Assembly (NCBI RefSeq): GCF_008085905.1
Contig: NZ_VSFF01000017.1
Coordinates: 1 to 64,000, forward strand
Length of the DNA: 64,000 bases
DNA from: Actinomadura syzygii
GTDB taxonomy: Bacteria > Actinomycetota > Actinomycetes > Streptosporangiales > Streptosporangiaceae
Direction: 5' to 3'
The notes below the pieces were generated by a model. It had not been told where the DNA came from, searched no databases, and worked only from the letters and a program-made list of their open reading frames with translations. This document shows, in pieces, positions 15,646-24,721 of the stretch (within the stretch, counting starts at the first letter, position 1; the number at the start of each line of letters is the position of its first letter). The position numbers were made by a program, and so were the translations under genes.

Positions 15646-18171
15646 CTAGGTAACGGGTGCGAGGACGACGTCCACGGTGAGGTCGGCGGGCGCGTCCTCC
15701 AGCGTCAACTCGGCGATGCGCCCGGCCGCGGCCAGGTCCGGCCGCGCGATCCGGGCCGCCTCGGCGCCGCGCACGACCGCGCGGGAGACGTCCGCGCGCA
15801 TCGACGCCTTCGCCTCCGACTTCGCCTTGCGGACCTGCCGCAGCGCCTCCCCGGTCGCCGCGAGGACGGCCGGGTCGCCGCCCGGCGGCAGCTCGGCGGG
15901 CGACGGCCAGGACGCCGTGTGGACCGACCCGTCGCGCCACCACGACCAGACCTCCTCGGTCACGAACGGCAGCACGGGCGCGAACAGGCGCAGCAGCACC
16001 GACAGCGCGGCGCGCAGCGCGGCCCGCGCCGACCGCGCCTCCGCGCCCTCCCCGTACGCGCGGGTCTTGACCAGCTCCAGGTAGTCGTCGCAGAACTCCC
16101 AGAAGAACCGCTCGGTCCGCTCCAGGGCCCGCGCGTAGTCGTAGCCGTCGAACGCGGCCGTCGCGTCCTCGACGACGGCGGACAGCGCGGCCAGCATCGC
16201 CCGGTCGAGCGGCTCGGTCACCGGCGCGTCCGGCTCGACCTCGCCGAGCCCGAGCACGAACTTCGAGGCGTTGAGGATCTTGATCGCGAGCCGCCGCCCG
16301 ACCTTGATCTGCCCGGTGTCGAACGCGGTGTCGGTGCCCGGCCGCCCCCCGGCCGCCCAGTACCGGACGGCGTCCGACCCGTACTGGACCAGCAGGTCGA
16401 TCGGCGTGACGACGTTGCCCTTCGACTTGGACATCTTCTTGCGGTCCGGGTCGAGGATCCAGCCGGACAGGGCCGTCGCCTTCCACGGCAGCGACCCGTG
16501 CTCCAGATGCGCGCGGACGACCGTGGAGAACAGCCACGTCCGGATGATGTCGTGCGCCTGCGGCCGCAGGTCGTACGGGAAGACGCGGCCGAACAGGTCG
16601 GCGTCGCGCTCCCAGCCGCCCGCGATCTGCGGGGTGAGCGACGACGTGGCCCACGTGTCCATCACGTCGGGATCGCCCGCGAAGCCGCCGGGCGCGCCGC
16701 GCTGCTCCTCGGTGTACCCAGGCGGGACGTCCGAGGACGGGTCGACGGGCAGCGCGCTCTCCGCCGGGACGATCGGCTCGTCGTGGCGCGGCTCGCCCGC
16801 CTCGTCCAGCGGGTACCAGACCGGGATCGGGACGCCGAAGAACCGCTGGCGCGAGATCAGCCAGTCACCGGACAGCCCCTCGACCCAGTTCTCGTAGCGG
16901 GCGCGCATGTAGGCCGGATGCCAGGTCAGCTCGCGGCCGCGGGCGAGGAGCTCCGCGCGGACGCCCTCGTCGCGCCCGCCGTTGCGGATGTACCACTGCC
17001 GGGTCGTGACGATCTCCAGCGGCTTCGACCCCTTCTCGTAGAACTTCACCGGGCGGATGATCTGGCGGGGCTCGCCGTCCAGGTCGCCGGACGCGCGGAG
17101 CAGCTCGACGACCCGCTCCTTGGCGGAGAAGACCGTCTTGCCCGCCAGCTCGTCGTACGGCCGCGCGGGGACGCCGGGCGGCGGGTCGGCGGCGAGCCGA
17201 CCGTCCCAGCCGACGACCGCGCGGGTGGGCAGGTTCAGCTCGCGCCACCAGACGACGTCGGTGACGTCGCCGAACGTGCAGACCATCGCGATGCCGGAGC
17301 CCTTGTCGGGCTCGGCGAGGCGGTGCGCGACGACGGGGACCTCGACGCCGAACAGCGGCGTCCGGAACGTCCGCCCGAACAGCTCCCGGTAGCGCTCGTC
17401 GTCCGGATGCGCGACCAGCGCGACGCACGCGGGCAGCAGTTCGGGACGTGTCGTCTCGATGTAGACCGGGCGCTCGTCGCCGTGGAAACGGATCCGGTGG
17501 AACGCGCCGGGCTGGTCGCGGTCCTCGAGCTCGGCCTGGGCGACGGCCGTGCGGAACGTGACGTCCCAGAGCGTCGGCGCCTCCGACACGTACGCCTCGC
17601 CGCGCGCCAGGTTGCGCAGGAACGCGCGCTGCGACGCCGTCCGGGAGACGGCGCCGATCGTCGTGTAGAGGCTGCTCCAGTCGACCGAGAGGCCGACGCG
17701 GCGCCAGATGTCCTCGAACGCCTTCTCGTCCACCGCGGTCAGCCGTTCGCACAATTCGATGAAATTGCGGCGCGAAACGGGGATCTGCCGTTTGGCGTCC
17801 GGCTCGGCGGGCGGCTCGAAGTCGGGGTCGTACGGCAGCGACGGGTCGCACCGCACGCCGAAATGGTTCTGGACGCGGCGCTCGGTGGGCAGGCCGTTAT
17901 CGTCCCAGCCCATCGGGTAGAAGACCGCGCGACCGCGCATCCGGTGGTACCGGGCGACGGTGTCGGTGTGGGTGTAGGAGAAGACGTGGCCGACGTGCAG
18001 GGAGCCGCTCACCGTGGGCGGCGGGGTGTCGATCGAGAAGACCTCGCCGCGCGGCCTCGTGCGGTCGAAGCGGTGGACGCCCTCGTCGTCCCAGACGCGT
18101 ACCCACTTCTCCTCCAGGCCGTCCAGGGAGGGCTTGGCGGGGACGTGCGGAATACGCGGCTGCTCTGTCAT
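15646..18171 (-). CDS. valS: Valyl-tRNA synthetase, type-2-like
   Basis: Charges tRNA-Val; class Ia synthetase of 841 residues. HIGH-type motif GSLHVGHVFS (near residue 36), KMSKS loop KKMSKSKGNVV, editing domain in between, and anticodon-binding C-terminus ending DVVLAPVT. It lacks the C-terminal coiled-coil tRNA arm of the usual 870-950-residue bacterial enzyme. The DTWATSSLTPQIAGGW segment suggests the ValRS type-2 class (archaea, Rickettsia, some actinobacteria). Start ATG at 18171. It stands alone, not beside folC. No T-box leader is visible in the short upstream region. Whether it is the only valS cannot be told from this window. Confidence 0.93.
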   Translation of the reverse strand: MTEQPRIPHVPAKPSLDGLEEKWVRVWDDEGVHRFDRTRPRGEVFSIDTPPPTVSGSLHVGHVFSYTHTDTVARYHRMRGRAVFYPMGWDDNGLPTERRVQNHFGVRCDPSLPYDPDFEPPAEPDAKRQIPVSRRNFIELCERLTAVDEKAFEDIWRRVGLSVDWSSLYTTIGAVSRTASQRAFLRNLARGEAYVSEAPTLWDVTFRTAVAQAELEDRDQPGAFHRIRFHGDERPVYIETTRPELLPACVALVAHPDDERYRELFGRTFRTPLFGVEVPVVAHRLAEPDKGSGIAMVCTFGDVTDVVWWRELNLPTRAVVGWDGRLAADPPPGVPARPYDELAGKTVFSAKERVVELLRASGDLDGEPRQIIRPVKFYEKGSKPLEIVTTRQWYIRNGGRDEGVRAELLARGRELTWHPAYMRARYENWVEGLSGDWLISRQRFFGVPIPVWYPLDEAGEPRHDEPIVPAESALPVDPSSDVPPGYTEEQRGAPGGFAGDPDVMDTWATSSLTPQIAGGWERDADLFGRVFPYDLRPQAHDIIRTWLFSTVVRAHLEHGSLPWKATALSGWILDPDRKKMSKSKGNVVTPIDLLVQYGSDAVRYWAAGGRPGTDTAFDTGQIKVGRRLAIKILNASKFVLGLGEVEPDAPVTEPLDRAMLAALSAVVEDATAAFDGYDYARALERTERFFWEFCDDYLELVKTRAYGEGAEARSARAALRAALSVLLRLFAPVLPFVTEEVWSWWRDGSVHTASWPSPAELPPGGDPAVLAATGEALRQVRKAKSEAKASMRADVSRAVVRGAEAARIARPDLAAAGRIAELTLEDAPADLTVDVVLAPVT

Positions 18172-18288
18172 GCGCCAATGGTATTGACATCCGCGCCGAT
18201 CGCACTCCGGTTATCGGCCCGGACGCGGCGATCACCGGCGGGCCGTTCCGGTAGCGTCGGAGACCACAGGACGACTGGAAGGACGAAC

Positions 18289-18576
18289 ATGGCGGACAAG
18301 GGCGACATCGGCTGGCGGGTCGTCGCCGGCGCCGCCGCCTTCGCGGGCGGCTTCGTCGCGAAGAAGGCGATCACGCTGGCCTGGAAGAAGAGCACCGGCA
18401 AGGAGCCGCCGACGAACCCCGAGTCCCCGGACGTGGCGCTGGCCGAGGCGATCGGCTGGGCGGTGGTGATGGGCGTGGGGATGGAGCTCTCCCGCCTCCT
18501 CGCCACCCGCGTCGCCGCCCGGCAGTGGGCCAAGGGCACCGGCGAGCTGCCGTCCCACCTCAAGATCGAGGTATGA
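18289..18576 (+). CDS. DUF4235 membrane-associated protein
   Basis: 95 residues, divergent from valS. GGAAGGA lies just upstream of the ATG. Two hydrophobic stretches (WRVVAGAAAFAGGFVAKKAI and AEAIGWAVVMGVGMELSRLL) flank a polar link (KKSTGKEPPTNPESPD), the arrangement of DUF4235 proteins in actinobacteria. Function unknown; probably a small inner-membrane protein. Confidence 0.85.
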   Translation: MADKGDIGWRVVAGAAAFAGGFVAKKAITLAWKKSTGKEPPTNPESPDVALAEAIGWAVVMGVGMELSRLLATRVAARQWAKGTGELPSHLKIEV

Positions 18577-18593
18577 GCCCGGGGCCCGCCGGG

Positions 18594-19388
18594 TCAGCCG
18601 CGCGGCAGCGGCGGCGGGGCGCCGGTGTTCGCGCGTAGGTCGTTGCGGATCTTCGTGCCGAGCGCCCGCGTCGCCGAGCGGTTCAGCGCCGCGCCCGCCG
18701 CCGCGCCGGTGAGCAGCGGGCCCATCGTGCCCATGGTGCGGCCGAACGTGCGGAGCATGCGTTTGCGCAGGGCCGTCTTGGCGGCCGTGCCGAGCGCGCT
18801 GGTGAGGGAGCCGGCCTCCAGGGGGTTGATGCCGCGCTGCCGGGCCCAGGACGTGACGAACGCCGCTCCGCGCGCCGTCCCGGTGCCGTGCACCCGGACG
18901 CCGTACACCTCGTGCAGCTCGGCGATCATCTTGACCTCGATCGCCGCGACGACCAGCGTCTCGGCGGCGAGCTGCGCGGGCGCCGTGAGCAGCAGCGGCG
19001 GGGCGGCGAACTGCACCGCGGCGAGCGCGCCGCCGGCCGCGCCGACGGCGGTGGTCGCGTTCCCCGCCGTCTTCACGACCCGGTCGGCGAGCTCCTCGCC
19101 CATCAGCCCGCGGTGGTGCGCCTGCAGCGTCTCGATGTCGCGGATCGGAATGTGGGGACCCACCTCGACCAGCAGGTCGCCCAACCACCGTCCGCGCGCG
19201 AGACCCACGGCGCCCGCCCTCCGGGCGCTCTGGCCGAGAAGCGCGGCCAGCCGCCCGAGCAGCCGTCCGCGGGTCTCGCGGTCCATGTCCTCGTCGCCGG
19301 TGAGCCGCCCTATCAGCTCACCGACCTCGGCGGAGCCGTCGCCGGGCGGCGGCTCCGGGTCGTCCCGGCGCTCGATCTCTCCCGTCAC
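18594..19388 (-). CDS. Conserved hypothetical protein, EcsC-like features
   Basis: 264 residues. An acidic N-terminus (DPEPPPGDGSAEVGELIG) precedes an alpha-helical body with a hydrophobic segment (AAGGALAAVQFAAPPLLLTA) and the stretch AAIEVKMIAELHEVYGVRV. EcsC-family proteins share a similar hydrophobic-then-helical pattern, but I cannot assign membership firmly. The chosen GTG at 19388 lies 16 bases after the DUF4193 stop, so the two are probably one operon. Earlier in-frame sequence overlaps DUF4193 and is rejected as coding. Confidence 0.7.
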   Translation of the reverse strand: MTGEIERRDDPEPPPGDGSAEVGELIGRLTGDEDMDRETRGRLLGRLAALLGQSARRAGAVGLARGRWLGDLLVEVGPHIPIRDIETLQAHHRGLMGEELADRVVKTAGNATTAVGAAGGALAAVQFAAPPLLLTAPAQLAAETLVVAAIEVKMIAELHEVYGVRVHGTGTARGAAFVTSWARQRGINPLEAGSLTSALGTAAKTALRKRMLRTFGRTMGTMGPLLTGAAAGAALNRSATRALGTKIRNDLRANTGAPPPLPRG

Positions 19389-19404
19389 CCGCGGCCACTC
19401 CCGG

Positions 19405-19701
19405 TCAGGCGGCGCACTCGCGGCAGATCGGCTGGCCGTTCTTCTCGGTGGCCAGCTGGCTGCGGTGGTGCACCAGGAAGCAGCGCGTGCAGGTGAACTC
19501 GTCGGCCTGCCGCGGAACCACCCGGAAGGTGAGCTCCTCGTTGGACAGGTCGGCGCCGGGCAGCTCGGCGACCTCGCCGGCGTCCAGGTCCTCATCGATG
19601 ATGCTGGCGGCCTTGTCGGCCCGCCGGGCCTGGAGCTCCTGGAGGCTGTCCTCGCTGAGATCGTCGTCGGTCTTGCGTGGGCTGTCGTAGTCGGTCGCCA
19701 T
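19405..19701 (-). CDS. DUF4193 zinc-ribbon-like protein
   Basis: 98-residue actinobacterial protein. The N-terminus is acidic (TDDDLSEDSLQELQ). The C-terminal third holds CTRC (FTCTRCFLVHHRSQL) and CREC (PICRECAA), two CxxC pairs that probably bind one zinc. DUF4193 proteins are near-universal in actinobacteria and have no established role. ATG at 19701. In Streptomyces, as I recall, this gene lies near cutRS and dut, as partly preserved here. Confidence 0.9.
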   Translation of the reverse strand: MATDYDSPRKTDDDLSEDSLQELQARRADKAASIIDEDLDAGEVAELPGADLSNEELTFRVVPRQADEFTCTRCFLVHHRSQLATEKNGQPICRECAA

Positions 19702-20205
19702 CTTCTATCTCCATCCCCCTCAGTGCTTTATGCGCCCCGTCGCGCGGAACTAACGCACGGGGGGCCGTTCTTGTGCCCGATCCGGGCGGGAAATTCTGTC
19801 ACGGTTGGTGACCTGCGACACACGAGGCGCGACCGTTCCCACGAGTGACACCCATCACCCGGTTCTCTTCCTCGCGATGTGTCTTCCGTCACACGCCCGG
19901 CGTTGGCCACGGTCTGGTCCGGGACCGGGGCGCCCGCCGGGGATCCCGCGGCGGCCGGGATCATATCGGTCCCGGCGGCGTTCCGCGCGCCGACCTCCCC
20001 GGCGTGGCGGATCGGCGCGATCGACCTGCTCGTCCGTCGAACCGCACACTTCGGTGAAACGTCTGAACTAACGCGATATCGTGCCCGCCTGAGGTTGGGG
20101 GCGGGTCCCCTGCGGGGTCCGTCCGGCATTCACCGGCCGAAGGCCCCGCTGCGGGGTCCGGCGCACACTATCGCGGGACATCACTGCGGGTCACTGGAGG
20201 GTCAG
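19702..20205. other. 504-base intergenic region between DUF4193 and the first kinase
   Basis: Divergent promoter region. CTGCGGGGTCCG is repeated directly at 20110-20121 and 20149-20160, flanking a CCGG-rich interval. A ribosome site GGAGG (20196-20200) serves the kinase. No further gene or RNA is recognised, and no confident -35/-10 pair is visible. Confidence 0.5.
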
Positions 20206-21942
20206 ATGCCGGATGCCGCTCCGCTGGAGCCAGGCGATCCTAGGGCACTGGGACAGTACGAAGTCGTCGGACGGCTCGGCGCCGGGGGGCAGGGCGCGGT
20301 CTTCCTCGGCCGGGCGCCGGGAGGCGAGTACGTCGCGGTCAAGCTGCTGCACGCGCAGATGGCGAACGATCCCGCGGCGCGGGCCCGGTTCACGCGCGAG
20401 GTGAGCGCCGCGCAGAAGGTGGAGCCCTTCTGCACCGCCCGCGTGATCGAGGCCGACGTGCACGGCGACCAGCCGTACGTCGTCAGCGAGTTCATCGACG
20501 GTCCCTCGCTGCACGACGTGGTCGCGCACGACGGTCCGCGCAGCGCCGCCGAGCTCGAACGGCTCGCGATCGGGACGGTCACCGCGCTCGCCGCGATCCA
20601 CGAGGCCGGGATCGTGCACCGCGACTTCAAGCCGAACAACGTCATGCTGGCCGCGGACGGCCCGCGCGTCGTCGACTTCGGCATCGCGCGGACGGTCAAC
20701 TCGCAGGAGAGCGCGGTCACCGCGACCGGCATGGTCGTCGGCACGCCCGGCTACCTGGCGCCCGAGCAGCTCACCGGCGCGCCGCTCACCCCGGCCGTCG
20801 ACATCTTCGCCTGGGGCGCGACGATGGTGTTCGCCGCGACCGGCCAGTCGCCGTTCGAGGCCGACACGCTGCCCGTCATCATCAACCGGATCCTGAACGA
20901 GGAGCCGGACCTGTCCGCGCTGCCCGCCGGGCCGGTGCGCGACCTGATCGGACGCTGCCTGTCCAAGGACGCCGGGCTGCGTCCGCCCGCGCCGCAGCTC
21001 CTGCTGAACCTGCTCGGGCACGTCGGCGCCGCGCCGGCGGGCCAGGGCGACCAGGAGGACCTGCTGAACCAGGGCACCCGGATCGCGTCGCAGCTCGCGC
21101 CGCCGCCCCCGGTGCCGCCCGCGCCGCGGCCCCAGCCGCCCCAGCCGCAGCACCAGATCACGCCGCCGCCGATGCCGATGCACCAGGCCGGGATTCCGCA
21201 GGGCGGGATGCAGGGCGGTATGCCGGGCGGCCCGCAGGGCGGGATACATGGGGGCATGCAGGGGCCACACACGCCGCCGCCGCAGCCGATCACCCCGCCG
21301 CCCATGCCGATGTACCAGGGCGGGGGGATGCCGCCTCCGCCGCCCACGTCGCCGGGCCCGCCGATGCGGCACCCCGTCCCGCCGGGGCCGGGGTTCGCGC
21401 CGCCGAAGCAGTCCAGCTCGGCCGGGCCGATCATCGCGATCGGCTGCGGCGCGCTCGCGCTGATCGTGATCATCGCGATCGTGGCGATCGCGGTGGTCGC
21501 GGCGAACAACGACGACCCCGACCCGACCCCCACGTACCTGCCGCCCAGCACGTACACGCCGAGCGAGACGCCGTCGTCGCGGGTGACGTCCGGCGGGCTG
21601 CTCGGCGTGTTCGACGGCGACGGCAACCAGCCCGCCGCGGGCTCGGGCCACACGACCTTCCAGGTCCGGTTCGCGCTGCTGTACACGAGCGGCACGGCGC
21701 GCTACACCTACCCGTCCGGTTCGCAGGACAACTGCTACACGCGGCTGTCGCTGCTGTCCGGCGACCAGAGCAGCGAGAAGGTCGAGTACCAGGAGACCCC
21801 GATGGCGGGGATGGACCCGAAGGAGTGCGCCTCCGGGTACATCACGTTCATCCCGTCCTCGGGCGGGAGCACCCTGAGGTGGGAGTGGCGGCAGAACCGG
21901 ACCGAGCCGACGGCCTCCGCCTACGGAACCGTCTCCAAGTGA
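20206..21942 (+). CDS. Receptor-type Ser/Thr protein kinase (PASTA-less)
   Basis: 578 residues. The kinase domain spans about residues 17-270: glycine loop GRLGAGGQGAVFLG, catalytic Lys46 in VAVKLLHA, HRDFKPNN (Phe in place of the usual Leu), DFGIAR and APEQ. A long Pro/Gly/Met-rich linker (repeats of PMPMHQ / PPPMPMYQ type) follows. One membrane span lies near 408-432 and an external domain of about 145 residues has two Cys (NCYTRLS, ECASG). Start ATG behind CTGGAGGG. The ligand is unknown. The gene is followed after 49 bases by a paralogue. Confidence 0.92.
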   Translation: MPDAAPLEPGDPRALGQYEVVGRLGAGGQGAVFLGRAPGGEYVAVKLLHAQMANDPAARARFTREVSAAQKVEPFCTARVIEADVHGDQPYVVSEFIDGPSLHDVVAHDGPRSAAELERLAIGTVTALAAIHEAGIVHRDFKPNNVMLAADGPRVVDFGIARTVNSQESAVTATGMVVGTPGYLAPEQLTGAPLTPAVDIFAWGATMVFAATGQSPFEADTLPVIINRILNEEPDLSALPAGPVRDLIGRCLSKDAGLRPPAPQLLLNLLGHVGAAPAGQGDQEDLLNQGTRIASQLAPPPPVPPAPRPQPPQPQHQITPPPMPMHQAGIPQGGMQGGMPGGPQGGIHGGMQGPHTPPPQPITPPPMPMYQGGGMPPPPPTSPGPPMRHPVPPGPGFAPPKQSSSAGPIIAIGCGALALIVIIAIVAIAVVAANNDDPDPTPTYLPPSTYTPSETPSSRVTSGGLLGVFDGDGNQPAAGSGHTTFQVRFALLYTSGTARYTYPSGSQDNCYTRLSLLSGDQSSEKVEYQETPMAGMDPKECASGYITFIPSSGGSTLRWEWRQNRTEPTASAYGTVSK

Positions 21943-21991
21943 TGGCCCGGCCCGAGCGCGGCCGAGTCCGGGCGACGCCGGCGGAGTCGGG

Positions 21992-24703
21992 GTGACCAAG
22001 GAGGTCGCCCCGCTCCGCGCGGGTGATCCGTCCCGGCTGGGCGCCTACCGGCTGGCCGGGCTGCTCGGGGAGGGCGGTCAGGGCACCGTCTACCTCGGCG
22101 AGGACGAGCCCGGCCACCGGGTCGCCGTGAAGCTGCTGCACGCGCGGTTCAGCGGCGACCCGAAGGCCAGGTCGCGGTTCGCGGCCGAGGTGGCGGTGGC
22201 GAAGCGGGTCTCGGCGTTCTGCACGGCCCGCGTCCTCGACTCCGACGTCGAGGGCGACCGGCCGTACATCGTCTCCGAGTACATCGACGGCCCGTCGCTG
22301 TCGGAGGTGCTGGCGGCGGAGGGCCCGCGGCGCGGCGCCGCGCTGGACCGGCTCGCGATCGGGACGATGACCGCGCTCGCCGCCATCCACCAGGCGGGCG
22401 TGGTCCACCGCGACTTCAAGCCCGCGAACGTGCTGCTCGCGCCGGACGGCCCGCGAGTGATCGACTTCGGCATCGCGCGGGCGCTGGACGCCACCGGCAC
22501 GATGTCCAGCACGGCCGTGGGGACGCCCGCGTACATGGCCCCCGAGCAGATCTCGGGGGCCCGGGTCGGCCCGGCGGCGGACGTGTTCGCCTGGGGCGCG
22601 ACGATGGCGTACGCGGCGAACGGGCGGGCCGCCTTCGGGCAGGACTCCATCCCGGCGGTCATGCACCGCATCCTCAACCTGGCGCCCGACCTCGGCGACC
22701 TGCACGAGCCGCTGCGCCAGATCGTCGCGGACTGCCTCAGCAAGGACCCGGCGCTGCGGCCCGCGTCGCAGCGCGTCCTGGCGCACCTGCTCGACCTGGC
22801 GGGGAGCCTGCCGCAGCCGGGCGCGCCGCGCGACACGGGCGGCGGCGAGGCCGCGGTGATGCTCACCCAGGGCGCGGCCACGGCGGCGACCGAGTCGGCC
22901 CGGCTGCGCGCCACGGCGCCGCCCCCGGCCAACGGCCCGCTGGGACCGCCCCAACTGCCCGGCGCGACGTGGCCGCCGCCTCCCCCGCCGCCGGACGGGC
23001 AGGGGTTCACGACCTGGCCGTCCGCCGGGCCGGTGGGCGCCGGCCCGCGGCCGCCCGGCGGCCGCAAGCGCGGGATCGGCGTGCTCGCGGGCGTGAGCGG
23101 CGCCGCGCTGGTCGCGCTGATCCTCGCCGGGACGGCGGTCGGCGTCCTGATCGCGAACCGCGACCACGACAAGACCACCACGAGCGCCGTGCGGGTCGGC
23201 GGCACGCTGGAGATGCTGTCCGACGACACGACCACCGACGGACTGCTCGACCCGGGGCACGCCGTCGGCAGCACCCAGCAGTTCCTCGCCAAGCAGCTGT
23301 TCACCGGACTGACCGCGCTGGACGGGGAGGGCGTGGCGCAGAACCGGCTCGCCACCACGATCACGCCGGACGCGTCCTGCCAGACCTGGCGGATCATCGT
23401 CCGGCAGGGGACGACGTTCAGCGACGGCGAGCCGGTCGACGCGGAGGCGTTCGCCCGCGGCTGGGCGCGCGCCGCCGCCGTCACCGAGGGACCCGCGTCG
23501 TACCTGATGAACGACATCGACGGGTTCCAGGGGGCGTCCACCGGGTCGCCGGGCGAGCTGTCCGGCGTCAAGGTCGCGGGCCCGGCAGACCTCAGCGTCA
23601 GGCTGACCTCCCCCAACTGCGAGTTCCCGACGCGGCTCGCCAACCCCGTGTTCGCGCCCGTCCCCAAGGCCTCGGGCGACGCGAAGAACTCGACCTACAA
23701 CACGCGGCCGGTCGGGAACGGGCCGTTCAAGCTGGAGAGCTTCACCGAGAACCGCAGCGCCGTGCTCGTCCGCAACGACAAGTGGGCGTTCGGCAAGACC
23801 AGGCTCGACAAGGTGAACATCCGGCTCACCTCCGACGCGGCGGTCGGGCGCGCCGCGTTCACCGGGGGTGAGGTCGACCTGGCCATGCTCGGGTCCGGTT
23901 CGGGGCCCGCGCAGGCCCTCGGCTCGGACGCGGTGACCCGTCCGACGCCGTTCACGCGGATGGTCGTCCCGCTGACCCGGCGCGGCCCGCTGCAGAGCCG
24001 GGACGCGCGGCTCGCGGTGTCCTACGCGCTGGACCGGACGAGGGTCGCCGCGGGGACGCCGGGGTTCTACGAGGCGGCGCACGGCATCGTCCCGGCGGCG
24101 GTCCCCGGCGGCTTCGGACGGCCCGGTCCCTGCCCGTCCTGCGACACGCCCGACGTGGCGAAGGCCAAGGAGCTGGCGGCGCGGGCGAAGCTCGGGCCCG
24201 GCACGAAGATCCGGCTCTACCACCCGAACGTCCAGACCTACCGGCCCATCGCCGAGCTGGTGTCCCAGCAGCTCAGGTCCGCGCTCGGCTGGCAGGTCGA
24301 GCTCCGTCCCACCGAGTTCGTCGACCTCCGCAAGACCCTCGCGGGGAAGGACGCCTCCGGCCTCGCGCTGTCCTCGTGGGGGCCCGACTACCCCACCCCG
24401 TACACGGTCCTGTGGCCCCTGCTCGGGAGCACGGCCGCCGCCACCGAGAGCAACGGGTACGCCAACTACAACGGCTGGCGTAACGCGAGGTTCGACGAGC
24501 TGGTGTCCAGGGCGCTGCGCAGCACCTCCGCCGAGACCCGCACGTCCCTCTACAAGGAGGCCGAGAAGATCGCGCTGGACGACCTGGCGCTCATCCCGCT
24601 GACGTCCAGCCGCCGGGCGGCGCTCGCCCGCAAGACGAAGTTCACGGACCTGAGCCTCGACTACGACGGCGACCCGGTCCTCGTGGCCGCCAGGCTCAAG
24701 TAG
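21992..24703 (+). CDS. Ser/Thr kinase fused to an oligopeptide-binding (SBP_bac_5) domain
   Basis: 903 residues. The N-terminal kinase (about 15-270) has GLLGEGGQGTVYLG, VAVKLLHARF, HRDFKPAN, DFGIAR and APEQ, closely similar to the kinase upstream. A Pro-rich linker leads to one membrane span near 361-385. The outer 510 residues form a family-5 solute-binding protein (VGGTLEMLSDDTT..., TWRIIVRQGTTFSDGEPVDA, RNDKWAFGKTRLDKVNIRLT), the OppA/DppA fold. This makes a one-protein sensor in which peptide binding outside could set kinase activity inside (inference). No Opp permease genes are adjacent. GTG start with GGAG about 10 bases upstream. Confidence 0.9.
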   Translation: MTKEVAPLRAGDPSRLGAYRLAGLLGEGGQGTVYLGEDEPGHRVAVKLLHARFSGDPKARSRFAAEVAVAKRVSAFCTARVLDSDVEGDRPYIVSEYIDGPSLSEVLAAEGPRRGAALDRLAIGTMTALAAIHQAGVVHRDFKPANVLLAPDGPRVIDFGIARALDATGTMSSTAVGTPAYMAPEQISGARVGPAADVFAWGATMAYAANGRAAFGQDSIPAVMHRILNLAPDLGDLHEPLRQIVADCLSKDPALRPASQRVLAHLLDLAGSLPQPGAPRDTGGGEAAVMLTQGAATAATESARLRATAPPPANGPLGPPQLPGATWPPPPPPPDGQGFTTWPSAGPVGAGPRPPGGRKRGIGVLAGVSGAALVALILAGTAVGVLIANRDHDKTTTSAVRVGGTLEMLSDDTTTDGLLDPGHAVGSTQQFLAKQLFTGLTALDGEGVAQNRLATTITPDASCQTWRIIVRQGTTFSDGEPVDAEAFARGWARAAAVTEGPASYLMNDIDGFQGASTGSPGELSGVKVAGPADLSVRLTSPNCEFPTRLANPVFAPVPKASGDAKNSTYNTRPVGNGPFKLESFTENRSAVLVRNDKWAFGKTRLDKVNIRLTSDAAVGRAAFTGGEVDLAMLGSGSGPAQALGSDAVTRPTPFTRMVVPLTRRGPLQSRDARLAVSYALDRTRVAAGTPGFYEAAHGIVPAAVPGGFGRPGPCPSCDTPDVAKAKELAARAKLGPGTKIRLYHPNVQTYRPIAELVSQQLRSALGWQVELRPTEFVDLRKTLAGKDASGLALSSWGPDYPTPYTVLWPLLGSTAAATESNGYANYNGWRNARFDELVSRALRSTSAETRTSLYKEAEKIALDDLALIPLTSSRRAALARKTKFTDLSLDYDGDPVLVAARLK

Positions 24704-24721
24704 CGCGGCCCCCCCGAGGGC

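Noticed and set aside
18172..18288. T-box riboswitch before valS
   Set aside because: The region is only about 117 bases, shared with a divergent gene, and lacks the T-box core and terminator/antiterminator stems.
19879..20205. N-terminal extension of the first Ser/Thr kinase
   Set aside because: No similarity to kinase N-termini, and a strong GGAGG precedes the ATG at 20206.
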